From CAVORB01 sp963736235 (GTDB taxonomy: Bacteria > Pseudomonadota > Gammaproteobacteria > Chromatiales > Chromatiaceae): 26,072 bases of DNA. How positions within the stretch are numbered: the first letter of the stretch is position 1; each line of letters begins with the position of its first letter. The translations under genes and the position numbers were made by a program. Below are positions 24,766-26,072 of this stretch, piece after piece. A model generated the notes under the pieces. That model did no database searches and was not told the DNA's origin. It saw only the letters and a program-made list of their open reading frames with translations. The stretch lies in contig CAVTOR010000010.1 of NCBI GenBank assembly GCA_963736235.1, positions 1 through 26,072 of the forward strand, written 5' to 3'.

Positions 24766-25556
24766 GTCACATCGACCGCAGCAGATTCGGCTGATCAGAG
24801 CAGGTTAAGATCTACAGGCTGTTTCGCCCGCGAATCGCCGATTGAGGGCCTTGACGCCGCGGGGCCGCGCGAGCCGCAAATCGCGTCCAGATCCTCGCCG
24901 AGTCCGCTTTCAGCCAATCCCGTAGCGACGGCTTATCATCAGCGGAACCTGTCTGACAGCGGCGTGCCGGCGCAACAGAGGCGGAGGGCAGCCTCGGTGG
25001 CTGACTCACGGGCGAACTCACCGCAATCGGGGATGCTCCGGTACTCGGCGGCGAAGGATGGGAGCTCGATGGCGGAGAGAAGATGCAGTAGCGAATACGA
25101 ACCAACTACCGGCGCGGCTTCTCGGCTCTGATGCCGACAGTCACAGCAAGGGGAGATTGCGGCAAGTTGTTGTGCGTTCGTGCGCCATGAGTGCGCCACG
25201 GGGAAGAGAAAACGGCGTCAGGCGCTCGCCGAACCACTTGATATTTCAGGTGCGCCCTGTTGGTTTCGAACGAATGACCACCTGATGAAAAGTCCGTCCA
25301 TAAAACCACCATCTCTCGCCCTCGGAGCTTGAAGACCTCGGCGCCGGCGCAGGGAAAATCGGCTCTCTTCGACCTTGGGCTATCGATGCGCGCGAACCGA
25401 AGGCGCAGCGCCGGCATCACGATCACGGTCAGCGCAGCCAACATGCCTAGTCCGAACGGGATGCAATGGCGAGGGACCTCAGCCTAACTCATTCGGACCT
25501 TCCCGAGCGCGGAACTATCGCCCACCGGGCAAAGACTGGTCCGCTCCGCATTTCGC
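24766..25556. other. Degenerate gene-free stretch
   Basis: About 790 bp with no convincing intact gene. On the minus strand near 25380-25485 a short frame reads IPFGLGMLAALTVIVMPALR, resembling the last helix of a permease, then loses any pattern. At 25248-25321 (minus) the sequence has tRNA-Lys-like blocks (GGACTTTT, GTTCGAA) but no acceptor pairing. The stretch may be decayed mobile or transporter DNA. Confidence 0.35.
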
Positions 25557-26072
25557 TCACATGGGCGGGTGTCTGCGCATGACGAACGCTCGTACAAGTT
25601 CAAGGAAAATCCCGGCCACGAGTCCCGCCCCACGTTCATGATGACGCAAGTCAAGCGGGTCAACGGAATCACAACAAGCCCATCTGGACGGCTACGCCGC
25701 ATTGGCTTGTTGTAGGCCAAATCGGTGCCTGCAATGACGAGCAGCGCCCCGACGGCCGCCAGCGGAAGCACGGACAGCAGCCCCAAGGCGTCGCGTCCGA
25801 ACAGGACGCCGAGCGAGAGACAGGTGACACCGAAAAGTGCTGGGGCCAGCCCCGTGCGGCCAGCAAATCTGTGCTGCACGACCAATCCCCCGGCGCCATG
25901 GCACATCGGAAACGCTCCGATCGGGGCGAGCACGACGTTGACTGCGCCCGAGGTGAGGGCAAGGCGATCCCGGGGTAATCGATCCCGGGGTAATCCGTGT
26001 CCGATCCTCCGGGAATGGCTCAGCAGCGATCGCGGCGGTAAGCAAGACAGCATTGGTCACCGTCAGCGCGAG
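25557..26072 (-). pseudogene. MOT1-type sulfate/molybdate transporter, partial and frameshifted
   Basis: The C-terminal part of a putative sulfate/molybdate transporter (MOT1-type, related to SulP), running off the right edge, so the N terminus is missing. From the edge it reads LTVTNAVLLTAAIAAEPFPE, then DRLALTSGAVNVVLAPIGAF, PMCHGAGGLVVQHRF, and RDALGLLSVLPLAAVGALLV to GTDLAYNK, all family-like. Two disruptions are visible. The first is a 15-bp tandem duplication (25965-25979 and 25980-25994) with an extra base that shifts frame before DRLALTS. The second is a missing base at the C-run 25628-25631, after which GLVAGIFLELVRAFVMRRHP continues in another frame to the stop at 25557-25559. A molybdate or sulfate importer fits the sulfur context. 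Confidence 0.75.

Overview
The window is about 26 kb of GC-rich DNA. It looks like the chromosome of a sulfur-oxidising proteobacterium, probably gamma- or betaproteobacterial. The strongest reason is a four-gene module at 19.5-24.7 kb. It encodes QmoA and QmoB, the flavin/iron-sulfur heterodisulfide-reductase-like proteins linked to APS reductase, followed by HdrC-like and HdrB-like proteins instead of a classical QmoC. A DsrC-family sulfur-carrier-like protein and a sigma-54 activator sit directly upstream. No rRNA, intact tRNA or CRISPR array was seen.

Layout. (1) 16-2503: an IS66-family element with tnpA, tnpB and tnpC, all on the minus strand. (2) 2799-4095: two unidentified exported proteins (a lipoprotein and a periplasmic protein), minus strand. 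(3) 4357-5705: an IS3-family element with a frameshifted orfA. It truncates the C terminus of a UPF0016/GDT1-type cation transporter, and the sequence on its other side is the end of an unrelated unidentified gene. (4) 6316-7494: an ACR3 arsenite exporter, divergent from the truncated transporter. (5) 8016-12537: an accessory strip of small metabolic genes: HAD-type dehalogenase, a 90-aa unknown, an AAC(6')-like acetyltransferase, a 56-aa membrane protein, a 44-aa single-helix protein on the minus strand, two NAD(P)-binding NmrA-like proteins (the second frameshifted) and an alpha/beta hydrolase. (6) 13136-16495: a large RND efflux permease with no adaptor beside it. (7) 16941-18995: the DsrC-like protein and the sigma-54 regulator. 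(8) 19484-24716: qmoA-qmoB-hdrC-hdrB, closed by a clear intrinsic terminator. (9) 24766-26072: a degenerate stretch and a broken MOT1-type sulfate/molybdate transporter gene running off the right edge.

How the genes may work together (inference). QmoAB with HdrCB would be a cytoplasmic flavin/iron-sulfur electron-transfer complex able to handle a thiol/disulfide couple. The adjacent DsrC-like protein has an unusual C-terminal CxxC and lacks the usual upstream cysteine, so it is a candidate redox partner or sensor. The regulator between them has a receiver-like domain that has lost every phosphorylation residue I can locate, so its input is unlikely to be a histidine kinase.

A caution on quality. 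At least four genes (IS3 orfA, the second NmrA-like gene, qmoB and the MOT1 gene) carry one or more small indels at short homopolymers, with well-conserved coding on both sides. This pattern fits uncorrected sequencing errors at least as well as true gene decay.
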